Assembly (NCBI RefSeq): GCF_002259585.1
Contig: NZ_MWWS01000005.1
Location: forward strand, 124,001-188,000
Source: Bombiscardovia coagulans
GTDB taxonomy: Bacteria; Actinomycetota; Actinomycetes; Actinomycetales; Bifidobacteriaceae
Direction: 5' to 3'
Length of the DNA: 64,000 nt
The notes beneath the pieces were generated by a model. That model made no database searches and was not told where the DNA came from. It saw nothing but the letters and a program-made list of their open reading frames with translations. The translations under genes and the position numbers were made by a program. How positions within the stretch are numbered: position 1 is the first letter of the stretch; each line of letters begins with the position of its first letter. Shown one piece after another: positions 1-9,788 of this stretch.

Positions 1-1491
1 ATTGTTATTTTGGCAAGCAGTGTTACCATCTCCCAGCTGACATGCCCTATTATCTCCCCAAGTCCATACCTGGCCTTGATCATCGAGAGCTGCTGAGTAG
101 TTACCCCCTGGTTCAACAGTTACGAATCTGGAAACTCCGGCTGGCAATGAAATCTTGATAGGGATAGGCCTGTCCATCATGGTGCCATCGCCTAACGCCC
201 CTAAGTAATTAGAACCCCAAGCCCACCATTGACCATTGGTGTCTAGAGCAAAAGTATTACCATAACCTGGATTGATCTGAGTGTAATGTGATACACCGGC
301 AGGCATCGTTAGCTTCGTGGGTTGAAGTATGCCCTCCTGGCTATCACTGCTGATCTGGTTGTTGTCATTGAGTCCCCAGGCCCACCACTGGTTCTGATCA
401 TCAAGAGCAAACGTATGCCAGCCCCTTGTGGTTACTCTGATGAAACGGTTCACGCCGTCGGGCATATTTGCCTTTGTTGGCGTAGACCTGCTGATTGTAG
501 TGCCATCTCCTATTTCTCCATGTAAGTTGTATCCCCATCCCCACAACTTTCCTTGGTCGTCAATTGCCACTGTATGCCAGTAGCCGGCACTGACTTGAGA
601 AAAATGGGTGCCAGCAGGTACTACTACTTTTTTGGGCTCGAACTCACCGTAAACGGGAGGTGGAGTAGTGATACCGTCACCTAATTGTCCATATTCGTTT
701 TCACCCCATGCCCAAGTGTCACCATGATCATCAATAGCTAAGGAATGCCATCCACCGGCACTAATCTGTTTAAAACGGTTCACTCCTGCCGGTTTGGGCA
801 CTATCACAGCTGTTTCGCGATCGATATCGGTTCCATCACCCAACATGCCAGCATCATTGCGTCCCCATGTATATACTTCACCATCAGAACCCATAGCGAT
901 AGATGATTGATACTCTCCATAGATTTGAGAGAAGCGTATACCTCTTGCGGGAGGTGGGGAGAGTTTGAGTTGCGTACCACCTGAGGTTGGCCCGTGATCA
1001 GGACTCATTTCCCACGTGCTATTGGCCTTGGACCAGTGGGCTGTCAAGCTTAAATCAGTAGTAACAGGCTGATCAAAGTCATAAGCAACTTCTCCAACAA
1101 ACCATCCGTCAAACAGATACCCATTGCGTACGGGTTGAGTGGGCCACTCTACCCGGTAGCCGTCGCTAACCACCTTTATCTCAGGTGAACTAACACCATC
1201 TGCCTTATCGAAGGTAACAGTATGTGACACATTTGCGTGCGGCAGAGCCTCATTTGCCTGATAGACGCGAGTTGTGTTTGACGCTGGCGTTACTTTTTGG
1301 GTTTGTGATAAATTCACATTGACCGGGATTGATGACTTACTATCAGGTTTATCTTTCGGAACTGGCATGGTAATAGCGGATGGTTGCTCAGCAGCGACGG
1401 ATGATTGAGCATGAACCAGGAAGCCTGTTGAACAAGCAACAAAAATCGTTGCCATAACGATGAATGACCAAATTTTGTGTGTCGGATGCAT
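1..1491 (-). CDS. Secreted RCC1-repeat surface protein (3' end outside window)
   Basis: The reading frame is open from an ATG at 1491 to base 1, so the C-terminus is missing. An AAGAGG ribosome site lies just upstream of the ATG. The N-terminus is a signal peptide (hydrophobic stretch FIVMATIFVACSTGFLV, then HAQSSVAA). Next comes a Listeria/Bacteroides-type (InlB B-repeat, Flg_new) module around residues 75-145, with NGYLFDGWF and LSLTAHW. A TSGGTQ stretch follows, like the start of an IPT/TIG domain. After it come at least six RCC1 repeats of about 50 residues, each with a core such as WHSLAIDDHGDTWAWGENEYGQLGDG. RCC1 repeats fold into a beta-propeller; in secreted bacterial proteins their ligands are mostly unknown. 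The protein is probably exposed at the cell surface, but the anchor would lie in the missing part. Family confident, function not. Confidence 0.85.
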   Translation of the reverse strand, partial: MHPTHKIWSFIVMATIFVACSTGFLVHAQSSVAAEQPSAITMPVPKDKPDSKSSIPVNVNLSQTQKVTPASNTTRVYQANEALPHANVSHTVTFDKADGVSSPEIKVVSDGYRVEWPTQPVRNGYLFDGWFVGEVAYDFDQPVTTDLSLTAHWSKANSTWEMSPDHGPTSGGTQLKLSPPPARGIRFSQIYGEYQSSIAMGSDGEVYTWGRNDAGMLGDGTDIDRETAVIVPKPAGVNRFKQISAGGWHSLAIDDHGDTWAWGENEYGQLGDGITTPPPVYGEFEPKKVVVPAGTHFSQVSAGYWHTVAIDDQGKLWGWGYNLHGEIGDGTTISRSTPTKANMPDGVNRFIRVTTRGWHTFALDDQNQWWAWGLNDNNQISSDSQEGILQPTKLTMPAGVSHYTQINPGYGNTFALDTNGQWWAWGSNYLGALGDGTMMDRPIPIKISLPAGVSRFVTVEPGGNYSAALDDQGQVWTWGDNRACQLGDGNTACQNNN

Positions 1492-1996
1492 ATAAACAAT
1501 CCTCTTCCCAAGTTACACATGGTCTTATCATTCAAAAAAGCTTCCACCTGCTCCCCTGCGCAGTGGAATGCGACGCATGTATTTAAATGGTCCCCCAATA
1601 ACCCTCACTAGTCACTTTGCCTTATCCGTAGATGCAGGACGAAGCAGAAGAAAACCACAACGTCGTACATTAACCATCAATGTGCGGCAAAGAGTGAGAG
1701 CACCCAGTTGATATAATATACACTTTTGTCCAATTTTGCCACAAGTACGCTCTGCTAACTTACAGGCGTGCAATCACGAGATAGCGCTCTAAAACAACAG
1801 TTTATATACTTGGCTGCCGTGACCACTCTTGTAGGGAAAGGGGTCCTAGCTGAATATATCTCTAGCTACACTACTTGCATTTCTAAGAGCCGTCGCAAAA
1901 AAAGATCGGTTGATGCCTTATCGTCCTCAAAAAAGCACAGCTTATACTGATTGAGTATCAGTAAATCGGTATCATTCTTCTGGAATGAGGTCTGCT
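1492..1996. other. Intergenic region between divergent genes, with a small inverted repeat
   Basis: About 500 bases separate the RCC1 gene and the LacI gene. I see no convincing protein gene. The one small open frame (GTG at 1768) has no ribosome site and no recognisable product. ACTGAT-TGAGT-ATCAGT at 1946-1962, 35 bases before the regulator start, is a 6-bp inverted repeat. It could be an operator, but it lacks the central CG of usual LacI-family sites. Confidence 0.4.
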
Positions 1997-3025
1997 ATGG
2001 CTGGAATACAAGAGGTAGCTAAGCGTGCTGGTGTCGCAATGAGCACAGTTTCCTATGTTATGTCTGGCAAACGCTCGGTCAGTGGTGAAACCAAGCTCCG
2101 CGTCTTGCAAGCCGCACGAGAATTGGGATACTACCCCAATGCTAAAGCCAAAATACTACGGGCGACGGGTGACGTTAACATCTTGGCGCTCAGCTCTCCG
2201 ATGCATGCATGGACCTACTATACAAATTACGCAGCTTTTTTCTTCGGAGTTGCCAATCGCGCTCGCCAGCATGGGTATGAAGTTCTGTTGCTTATGGACG
2301 AGGATGGTACTGATGAACTTCAAAGAATCAGTGATAGCGGACTAGTTGATGGTGCTGTGTTGCTTGATGTTGCCGTCAACGATTCACGTGTTGAGATGGC
2401 TAAGACAACTCTGGTTCCTATGGTTTCTATCGGTATTAGCAGTGACCATAGCAGTGTAATCTCGGTAGATCTTGATTTTGAACAGATGGCTAAAATGGCG
2501 GTGAATCGTGCTTTGATCTTAGGCCACAAGCATATTTTGATGGTGGGGAGTGGGTTAAGTTCTTACGAGAATGGCTCTAACTTTTTGATTAGGACTCGAG
2601 ATTCCGTGAAGCACTATGCTGCTTGCTCTGGTATGCAGGTCTCCTTCTATACAGCTGAATCCAGTGGCAGGCAGTGGGCTGAAGGTTTACTAGATAGGGC
2701 ATTTGAATCAGATCCAGACATTAGTGCCTTGTTTGCTCAGTGCGGTCTGGAACAATTGGAGTCTCTCCTGAGTGCATGTCAGGCAAGAGGTCTTCGTGTT
2801 CCATATGACCTATCTGTACTTGCCTTGGGGACGCTGGGGAACGCGGCAAATATGACAATTCCTATTGATGAGATTCCCATGCTTCCTTTTGCTGTTGGTG
2901 GGCGAGCGGTAGAAATCCTACTTGATATGCTGGCAGGTAAGTGTAAAGACGTAGGTACTGTCGAAACGATCCCTTCGAAATATCTTAAACGGGGTTCGAT
3001 GGTACCGTTCGTTGGGAAAAAGTAG
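1997..3025 (+). CDS. LacI-family transcriptional regulator (cassette 1)
   Basis: The product is about 342 residues, a normal LacI-family length. The N-terminal helix-turn-helix reads IQEVAKRAGVAMSTVSYVMSG and is followed by the hinge region KLRVLQAARELGYYPN. The rest is a periplasmic-binding-protein-like effector domain. I prefer the ATG at 1997 over 1985, because ATGAGG gives a ribosome site just before it and the paralogue at 9867 starts with the matching MPGIKDVA. It precedes and probably controls the binding protein, permeases and alpha-xylosidase downstream; the effector is likely a sugar freed by that pathway. It is clearly a paralogue of the regulator at 9867. Confidence 0.9.
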   Translation: MAGIQEVAKRAGVAMSTVSYVMSGKRSVSGETKLRVLQAARELGYYPNAKAKILRATGDVNILALSSPMHAWTYYTNYAAFFFGVANRARQHGYEVLLLMDEDGTDELQRISDSGLVDGAVLLDVAVNDSRVEMAKTTLVPMVSIGISSDHSSVISVDLDFEQMAKMAVNRALILGHKHILMVGSGLSSYENGSNFLIRTRDSVKHYAACSGMQVSFYTAESSGRQWAEGLLDRAFESDPDISALFAQCGLEQLESLLSACQARGLRVPYDLSVLALGTLGNAANMTIPIDEIPMLPFAVGGRAVEILLDMLAGKCKDVGTVETIPSKYLKRGSMVPFVGKK

Positions 3026-3065
3026 CATTCTAACCTTGCATGGTTTGTCTCACCAGAACAGACTG

Positions 3066-3088
3066 TCGAAATCTATCGAAATAATTCG
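3066..3088. promoter_or_regulatory. Possible LacI-type operator before the first binding-protein gene
   Basis: The gap between the regulator and the binding-protein gene contains TCGAAA twice. CGAA-ATAA-TTCG (3077-3088) is a near-palindrome resembling the perfect CGAAACGTTTCG operator of cassette 2. The match is imperfect, so this is only a candidate. Confidence 0.35.
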
Positions 3089-3178
3089 TGCTCACTTAGT
3101 CAAATCAATAAACTTGATGAGGAGCGGTCATTGAAGATGACTGCTGGTAGGCAATGTCGCTTATTGGAAGGAAATGCA

Positions 3179-4504
3179 ATGAAGTCAGCGAAACGCATGG
3201 TTGCGGCTGCTGTATCCTTGGCAACATCAGTGGGTGTTCTGGGTTTGGCCGCCTGCGGTTCGGGCAATGATGCCCAAGAGAAAAATCCGAGCATGATTAA
3301 AATCTGGGATTATGAAGAGCAGACGGGAGCTCAGGGCAAAGCATGGGCTCAAGCCATAAAGATTTTCGAGAAAAAAACTGGTGTCAAAGTCAAATTTGAG
3401 AAAAAGTCCTTTGAGCAAATTCGTCAAAATGCTTCGCAAATTCTTAACTCAGAAGAGGCACCAGATGTGATGGAATATAACAAAGGCAACGCCACAGCTG
3501 GACTGTTAGCCAGCCAAGGGCTCCTTGCAAATCTCAATGATTATGTTTCTCAGTATCACTGGGATACAAAGATTCAAGGTGCCTTGGCTGATACTGGAAA
3601 GTATAACGACAAGGGAATCATGGGGTCCGGTGATTGGTATGGCATCACTAACTATGGCGAAGATGTCATGATGTACTACAACAAGAACATGTTCGATAAG
3701 TATGGTATTGCTATTCCGAACACCCTGCCGGAGCTTGAAGCTGCCATGCAAAAGTTTGTTGATAATGGTGTGACGCCGTTGTCTGAAGGTGTTGCTGAAT
3801 ATCCTCTGCAGCACCTGTGGTGGCAGTTGGTTTTACAGAAGGCTAATGAAAAGTTTATTCAGGCATATGAAATGTATGACGGTAATGTTGACTGGCAAGG
3901 TGAGGCTACAACCTACGCCACGCAAACTATCCAAGATTGGGTTAAGAAGGGTTTCATCTCTAAGGATTGCACGGGGAGCAAAGCAGAAGATGCTGGTCAG
4001 GCTTTTGAAAACGGTACCCACCCTATCTTCTTCTCGGGTACCTGGTGGTTCGGTCGTTTCCAAAATGATATTTCAACCTTCAATTGGACTACAGCCTTGT
4101 TCCCTGAAGCTAAAAAGGTTGTAGGATCGTCGGGGAACATTTGGGTTATTCCTGAAAAGTCAAAGAAAAAGGATTTGGCTGCCCAATTCATCGATATTAC
4201 CCTGAGTAAGGAAGTGCAGAATCTTATGGGTAATTCCGGTGGTCTCCCCATTGCGGCCGATCCTTCGGCTATTACTGATCCGAAGACGAAGGAACTCATC
4301 AGTTCCTATAACACTGTGCTCAAGAAGAACCAGCTTGGTTTCTATCCTGATTGGCCGACCTCAACTTTCTACGACGAGCTCAATGCCTCACTTCAAGAGT
4401 TGGTAAATGGTACAGCTGATCCAAAGACAGCTCTCAACCAGATGAAAACGAATTATGACAAAGGTGTAGAAGCTGCTGGCGTAAAACACAAAGAAGCTAA
4501 CTGA
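3179..4504 (+). CDS. Sugar ABC transporter, substrate-binding lipoprotein (cassette 1)
   Basis: The 441-residue protein starts at the ATG at 3179, preceded by GGAAGGAA. The upstream TTG at 3131 would put a polar extension before the signal peptide and is less likely. The N-terminus is a lipoprotein signal (MKSAKRM, hydrophobic core, LGLAAC) with the lipidated Cys at residue 26. The rest is a family 1 solute-binding protein (SBP_bac_1 type): KIWDYEEQTGAQ, then PDVMEYNKGNATAG, and tryptophan-rich stretches (YPLQHLWWQL, SGTWWFGRF) typical of sugar binding. It would deliver sugar to the permease pair downstream. The ligand is unknown; the adjacent GH31 enzyme suggests an alpha-xyloside or related oligosaccharide. 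It is a paralogue of the protein at 11105. Confidence 0.92.
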   Translation: MKSAKRMVAAAVSLATSVGVLGLAACGSGNDAQEKNPSMIKIWDYEEQTGAQGKAWAQAIKIFEKKTGVKVKFEKKSFEQIRQNASQILNSEEAPDVMEYNKGNATAGLLASQGLLANLNDYVSQYHWDTKIQGALADTGKYNDKGIMGSGDWYGITNYGEDVMMYYNKNMFDKYGIAIPNTLPELEAAMQKFVDNGVTPLSEGVAEYPLQHLWWQLVLQKANEKFIQAYEMYDGNVDWQGEATTYATQTIQDWVKKGFISKDCTGSKAEDAGQAFENGTHPIFFSGTWWFGRFQNDISTFNWTTALFPEAKKVVGSSGNIWVIPEKSKKKDLAAQFIDITLSKEVQNLMGNSGGLPIAADPSAITDPKTKELISSYNTVLKKNQLGFYPDWPTSTFYDELNASLQELVNGTADPKTALNQMKTNYDKGVEAAGVKHKEAN

Positions 4505-4631
4505 ATGTCGTTTGAGCTCCCTAACTGAGGCAGGGTGAACCGGGCATCCTGCCTTGCTTTTACACATCTGTTGTACCTCTTTGTAGGTATGAGTTATGCA
4601 ATTAACAGTGCAAATAGGAGGTGAGGCTTCA

Positions 4632-5564
4632 ATGGTGAGGCTTCGTTCTAGAGAAGAATCACGTATACCGGGTAGTCCCTCGAGTCGTTTCTGGCCCTAT
4701 CTCATTCCTGGTTTTCTGATGCTTCTATGGATCATCATTATCCCAGCGGTATGGAATATATACCTGAGTTTTACCTCCTATAGGGGGATAAAACCACCAC
4801 GATGGGTTGGTTTAGAAAACTGGGAACGTCTTATGAAAGATGCTACCTTCTGGGTATCTTTCCGTAATTCGATCTGGATGATCGTTGCAATGGTTGTTAT
4901 ACCAATCCTGCTTGGGTTATTGCTGTCTTCATTAATCTTCGATGTGGTTCAGAAGAAATTTGGAGCTGCTACCGCCTCAACTATGAGGGCTGTCTATTAC
5001 TTCCCTCAGCTGCTTCCCATATCTATTGCCTCGTTGGTAATGGGCTGGATATTTCGTCCAGAAAATGGAGCACTGAATGCGCTGCTCAAAGCGGTTGGAT
5101 TAGGCAAGCTTCAGCATAACTGGTTGGGGGCGCCAGATACGGCCTTGGTTTTTCTGATGATCATTATGATTTGGATTCAGTTGGGCTACCCCTTAGTTAT
5201 TTTTATGTCCGGTCTTCAACGGGTCGATCCTGAGCTGTATGAGGCAGCTAGTCTTGACGGCGCTAACTGGTGGCAGAGGTTCCTTGTCATAACGCTTCCT
5301 GCTATTAAACCAGAAATATTTGTAGTGGCCTTGACTTGCACGATTGCGGCTCTGAAAGTTTTTGGACCGGTATACATGCTTACTAAAGGCGGGCCAGGAA
5401 CCTCCACCATCGTTCCTTCGTATTACTCGTATACGCAATTTTTCCAAACGCAGCAAGTTGGGTACGGAGCTGCAATCGCTACAGCCTTAACTTTGGTGGT
5501 CATTGTGGTGTCGATTGTTTTTACCAGTGTCCAGCAGAAGGTTGAGCGGGAGGATGAGGAGTAA
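4632..5564 (+). CDS. Sugar ABC transporter permease, MalF/UgpA type (cassette 1)
   Basis: The 310-residue integral membrane protein has six predicted membrane segments. The EAA loop (YEAASLDGANWWQRF...LPAIKPE) contacts the ATPase. I chose the ATG at 4632 because AGGAGGTGA lies just before it; the ATG at 4596 would put that site inside the gene. It is followed after two bases by the second permease, so the two probably form a heterodimer. No ATPase gene is nearby; such importers in bifidobacteria usually share a housekeeping MsmK-type ATPase encoded elsewhere. Confidence 0.92.
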   Translation: MVRLRSREESRIPGSPSSRFWPYLIPGFLMLLWIIIIPAVWNIYLSFTSYRGIKPPRWVGLENWERLMKDATFWVSFRNSIWMIVAMVVIPILLGLLLSSLIFDVVQKKFGAATASTMRAVYYFPQLLPISIASLVMGWIFRPENGALNALLKAVGLGKLQHNWLGAPDTALVFLMIIMIWIQLGYPLVIFMSGLQRVDPELYEAASLDGANWWQRFLVITLPAIKPEIFVVALTCTIAALKVFGPVYMLTKGGPGTSTIVPSYYSYTQFFQTQQVGYGAAIATALTLVVIVVSIVFTSVQQKVEREDEE

Positions 5565-5566
5565 CC

Positions 5567-6463
5567 ATGAGTAGTTCAAGTATGCGGGTACAAGCTAGGA
5601 GAAGTAATGCTGGTGAGAGGGCTATTTTCCATGCCAAGAAAAATCGTTCCATAGGAGATTGGGCTATTTTGGTCCTACTCTGTGTGGGCGGATTACTCAT
5701 GCTCTTCCCCTTTATCGTTCTGTTACTCAATGCCTTTAAGACTGCTGCCGATTACCAATCGTCAGGACCTTTACGTTTGCCTCATGCCTTGAGCACAGCG
5801 GGATTGATGAAGTTTTGGAGTCGGGTGAATTTTCCTCAGAAGGTTTGGAATAGTGTTTGGATTTCTGCTCTGGTGGCAATCTTTGGTGTTGTGCTGTCAA
5901 TGTTCAATTCATTTGCCTTAGGTATTGGCCGTGTGCGAGGCCGCCGTTGGATCATACTGTTGATAATGCTGGCTAACATGATGCCGCAGGAAGCCTTGTT
6001 GTACCCCCTCTACATCATGTTTAAGGGCATAAACCTCTATAACTCCCCATGGGCCATTGTTATTATCTTTACGGTTATTCAAAGTGCTTTTGGTACGTAC
6101 TTGCTTTCATCGGTGTATGGTACGTTTCCTAAAGCAATTCTCGAAGCGGCAGCCATAGACGGTGCTTCTCGCTGGAGAATATTCAAAGATATTGTTTTCC
6201 CTATATCTCGACCAACTTTAAGTGTTATGTTGGTGTTCTTCTTTATCTGGACATGGAACGAATATATGATTCCCATGGCATTTTTGGTTGACAATGCTAC
6301 CCAGACTGTACCGATTGCAATAAGTTCTCTTTCTGGTGACAGGCTCATGGATGTGACAACAACTGCTGCGGCGTCTCTCATCAGTCTGGTTCCTACCATT
6401 ATTTTCTATCTGATATTCCAGCGGACCTTATCTCGCGGAATTACCACAGGAGCAGTGAAGTAA
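5567..6463 (+). CDS. Sugar ABC transporter permease, MalG/UgpE type (cassette 1)
   Basis: The 298-residue membrane protein has the EAA motif LEAAAIDGASRWRIF..FPISRP near residues 190-215 and ends in GITTGAVK, typical of MalG-like subunits. Its ribosome site GAGGAG sits in the last codons of the preceding permease gene, implying coupled translation. It partners with the protein encoded at 4632. Confidence 0.92.
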   Translation: MSSSSMRVQARRSNAGERAIFHAKKNRSIGDWAILVLLCVGGLLMLFPFIVLLLNAFKTAADYQSSGPLRLPHALSTAGLMKFWSRVNFPQKVWNSVWISALVAIFGVVLSMFNSFALGIGRVRGRRWIILLIMLANMMPQEALLYPLYIMFKGINLYNSPWAIVIIFTVIQSAFGTYLLSSVYGTFPKAILEAAAIDGASRWRIFKDIVFPISRPTLSVMLVFFFIWTWNEYMIPMAFLVDNATQTVPIAISSLSGDRLMDVTTTAAASLISLVPTIIFYLIFQRTLSRGITTGAVK

Positions 6464-8881
6464 ATGAAGTTTACGAATGGATACTGGTTAACCCGTCCCG
6501 GTGTTACTGCCCTCTACGCTCGGCAGGTATATGAGCTGAGAAGTCACAGCAACGGCAAAGGTTTTAACATTTTTGCGCCAGCTGGTCGGCTGAACTCACG
6601 TAAAGATACGCTCAATCTCCCTGCCTTTGATGTGGATGTTACTGCTCCTGCTGAAGGTGTCATTCGGGTGCGCAGTAGCCATTGGGATGGTGGTGCTGAA
6701 ACCCCAGGTTTTCCTGTCAATGTAGATGAACAAGATGAATGTGGGTATGTCCGTCTTTGTGAGCAAGGCAATGCAGATGGTGAAGTAGGTGAAGAAGGTG
6801 CCAGTATTTCTTTATCTTCAGGGCCGCTCTGCGCCCGGGTGGTCAAGGGATCGCCCTGGAATTTAACATTGAGCGCTGGTGGTCGCGTATTAACTAAGTC
6901 AGAAGGTAAGGCACTAGCTCATTTTGCGCTTGAGCCAAATGCCGCAGTAAGTGCCAGTCCAGTTGGTGAATTTGGCGTTTCTTCAGATGGATCGGCATAT
7001 GACGAATCAACAGTTTTCAGTGCTTGTAAACTATCGCTGGGAGTTGGTGAGCAGGTCTTTGGCTTCGGCGAGCGGTTTGGGGCCTATGTAAAAAATGGGC
7101 AAACTATCGATATTTGGAATGAGGACGGTGGTACGGCCAGCGAGCAAGGATATAAGGATATTCCTTTTTACATGACATCTCAAGGGTACGGTGTTCTGGT
7201 CAATAATCGAGGTCATGTTTCGTTTGAAGTTGGTAGTGAGGACACTGAGGCTGTTCAGTTCTCGGTACCAGGTGAGCATCTCGATTTCTTTATTATTTAT
7301 GGTCCAACGCCGAAAGAGATTCTACGGCGGTACACGGCCTTGGTTGGTCGACCAGCTCAGGTTCCTGCATGGAGTTACGGCCTGTGGCTTACAACTTCTT
7401 TTACGACTCACTATGATGAAGAAACTATTAACTCCTTCATAGATGGCATGGCTGACAGAGATATTCCTCTCAGTGTCTTTCACTATGACTGTTATTGGAT
7501 GCGAGAATTTCAGTGGTGCGATTTTGAATGGGACAAGCGCTTCTTTAACGATATTGAATCGACCCTAGGCCGGCTTCACAACGATAGGGGGCTCCATATT
7601 AGTGCGTGGATTAACCCTTACGTGGCGCAGCGCACTGCTATGTTCAAAGATGGTAAAGATAAGGGATACCTGGTTAAGAAAACCAATGGTGATGTATGGC
7701 AGACAGACCTTTGGCAAGCGGGTATGGGCTTGGTTGATTTTACTAATCCCCAGGCTCGGCAGTGGTTTAAGCATAAGGTCAAAACTTTACTTTCACAGGG
7801 TGTTGATGCTATAAAAACCGATTTTGGTGAGCGTATTCCGCGCGATGTGGTCTGGTTTGATGGCTCGGAAAGGCTATCAATGCATAACTGGTATACCCAG
7901 TTGTATAACCAATGTGTGTTTGAAGCTGTCGAAGAGGTCAAGGGCAAGGGGGAGGCCATACTGTATGCGCGATCGGCAACAGTCGGCGGTCAGCAGCAGC
8001 CCTGTCACTGGGGAGGAGATTGCGAATCTACCTTCAACGGTATGGCACAGACCTTAAGGGCTGGATTGTCGTTGTTGACTTCAGGCTTTGGTTTCTGGAG
8101 TCATGATATCGGTGGTTTCGAAGGAGCTAGCCCAGATTCTGCTGTGTATAAACGCTGGGTTGCTTTTGGGTTACTGAGCTCTCATTCTCGCATGCACGGC
8201 TCTACTGTGTATCGGGTTCCTTGGCTCTTTGATGAGGTTGACGTGCAGCAGGGCAAAAGAATAGCTCCTGGTCAGAGTGCTGTGGAAGTGGCTCGTAAAT
8301 TCACCTTACTTAAATTGTCTCTCATGCCTTATATCTATCAGCTAGGATTGCTGGCACATGAAACAGGCACACCACTCATGCGTTCTATGTTTCTGGAGTT
8401 CCCAGACGATCCTATAGCCCGTACGCTTGACCGCCAGTATATGTTTGGTCCTAGCTTATTAGTTGCGCCAGTCTTTACATACAGTGGCGAGGTTGAGTAT
8501 TACCTGCCTGCCGGTTGCTGGACGAATTGGTTTACTGGCGAGCAGGTGGATAGTAACCATGGTCTCTGGCGCCGTGAAGTCCATAACTTTGACTCAATAC
8601 CCTTGTGGATTCGAGATGGAAGCATAGTAGTCACAAATCCTGCTGCTAAGAGCCCTGAGGGTGAATATGGGCACAGTGCTGAGGTCCATGTCTTCCTGAA
8701 TAACGTTGAGCAGACAGAGGTTGTTGTTAGTGAAATTGATGGCACATCTTGTCGTTTTCGCGCATATAAAAAGAATGGTGGAATTGAAGTAATAGCATCT
8801 GATGGTAGAGATTTTGTTGCGGTGGCTGCTGGGGGAAGCAAAGTTATGTCGCGACGGGGCAGGGCAGTACTTGAGGGTTAA
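6464..8881 (+). CDS. GH31 alpha-xylosidase (YicI-like)
   Basis: The 805-residue protein belongs to glycoside hydrolase family 31 and most resembles alpha-xylosidases of the YicI type. The nucleophile motif IKTDFGERIP puts the catalytic Asp at residue 453. The acid/base Asp is residue 519 in HWGGDCEST. The signature GFWSHDIGGFEG follows. It has no signal peptide, so it acts in the cytoplasm, releasing xylose from alpha-xylosides such as isoprimeverose after import. The start codon follows directly on the stop of the permease gene, so it is part of the importer operon. Other GH31 activities (alpha-glucosidase) are possible, but the KTDFGE motif favours xylosidase. Confidence 0.9.
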   Translation: MKFTNGYWLTRPGVTALYARQVYELRSHSNGKGFNIFAPAGRLNSRKDTLNLPAFDVDVTAPAEGVIRVRSSHWDGGAETPGFPVNVDEQDECGYVRLCEQGNADGEVGEEGASISLSSGPLCARVVKGSPWNLTLSAGGRVLTKSEGKALAHFALEPNAAVSASPVGEFGVSSDGSAYDESTVFSACKLSLGVGEQVFGFGERFGAYVKNGQTIDIWNEDGGTASEQGYKDIPFYMTSQGYGVLVNNRGHVSFEVGSEDTEAVQFSVPGEHLDFFIIYGPTPKEILRRYTALVGRPAQVPAWSYGLWLTTSFTTHYDEETINSFIDGMADRDIPLSVFHYDCYWMREFQWCDFEWDKRFFNDIESTLGRLHNDRGLHISAWINPYVAQRTAMFKDGKDKGYLVKKTNGDVWQTDLWQAGMGLVDFTNPQARQWFKHKVKTLLSQGVDAIKTDFGERIPRDVVWFDGSERLSMHNWYTQLYNQCVFEAVEEVKGKGEAILYARSATVGGQQQPCHWGGDCESTFNGMAQTLRAGLSLLTSGFGFWSHDIGGFEGASPDSAVYKRWVAFGLLSSHSRMHGSTVYRVPWLFDEVDVQQGKRIAPGQSAVEVARKFTLLKLSLMPYIYQLGLLAHETGTPLMRSMFLEFPDDPIARTLDRQYMFGPSLLVAPVFTYSGEVEYYLPAGCWTNWFTGEQVDSNHGLWRREVHNFDSIPLWIRDGSIVVTNPAAKSPEGEYGHSAEVHVFLNNVEQTEVVVSEIDGTSCRFRAYKKNGGIEVIASDGRDFVAVAAGGSKVMSRRGRAVLEG

Positions 8882-9005
8882 TGAGCAACAGCTTCTAGCG
8901 TCTTGGTAGTATCAGTGCAGTGGATGGGACAAGTATTAGTCTATATCTGCGTCCTCAATGATAAGGGTGTCAACAAGACCAGATACAACAAGCGAGGAGG
9001 CTGCG

Positions 9006-9530
9006 ATGGTGGCGGGCGGATACTCAGAAGCTAGCAAAAAGCACAGTATAGGGTTGCCTGCATTGGCTTTTTATGCCATCCTCATGGTTGTGATTGGGGG
9101 CTTAGTGGCTGGCGGATGGCACTTTATTCGACAGCGTCAATTTGCTCAGGCGAAGGTTATCTGCGAAACAGTGAGTGGCGATTATAGGCGCGATATTGAT
9201 AACTTCCGCAAGCTGGTCAAGAGTGCAGAGCCGGAGGCTGCTTTAACGAAGCAGGATGTTGATGATATTTCTTCACTTGAGGCACTTTCGTTGGCCATGA
9301 AAGTCAACATTGAGCAGCCTGCACCCTGCTCTTCAGTTGCAACCTTGGATGATATGGAACGGTTGGTGCAACAGTATCAGCAGGTAGACGAGAAGATTAA
9401 CGCTAATGGAAGAATTGTTGCAGAGTCTTCTGATGCGGTGAAACGGTCGAAGGCAGCTGTGGATGGCAAACGTAAGAAAGCCTTGCATGTGCAAGCACAT
9501 TCCTACGAATTTGACCTGCCAGAGTATTAG
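9006..9530 (+). CDS. Unknown single-pass membrane protein in the GH31 operon
   Basis: The 174-residue protein starts at the ATG at 9006, preceded by GAGGAGG. One membrane helix (residues about 17-37, LALAFYAILMVVIGGLVAG region) is followed by a charged, helix-rich tail. The tail contains two cysteines (VICETVSGDY and EQPAPCSSV) and repeated Lys/Glu heptads, suggesting a coiled coil outside the membrane. The layout is a short cytoplasmic N-terminus and a long outer domain. I do not recognise the family. It follows the alpha-xylosidase gene in the same direction with a 124-base gap and may be co-transcribed. Confidence 0.6.
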   Translation: MVAGGYSEASKKHSIGLPALAFYAILMVVIGGLVAGGWHFIRQRQFAQAKVICETVSGDYRRDIDNFRKLVKSAEPEAALTKQDVDDISSLEALSLAMKVNIEQPAPCSSVATLDDMERLVQQYQQVDEKINANGRIVAESSDAVKRSKAAVDGKRKKALHVQAHSYEFDLPEY

Positions 9531-9788
9531 TTTGATCGGGTTGCCTCGATTGCGGTTCAGTTACTGTTGCGTCGAAGCAATATTCTGACCGCAGTGTTTT
9601 GCGCCTCGACCGTTCCTTGGTGAAACTCTAAATGTGGGAGTATAGGTAATCTTCTGCAATCCTTGCCGGGCTCAAAGAACGGTAGTTTTCTTGGATTTCT
9701 GTTTTTACATACTATACAGCTGTGGTCTGTAGGTGTCATTGCGATATGAGCAACATTGACAGCATTCAGCATGCTGTGATACAGTAAG

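Noticed and set aside
1768-1950. 60-codon open frame before the first LacI gene
   Set aside because: GTG start without ribosome site, no familiar sequence, and it lies across the likely promoter region.
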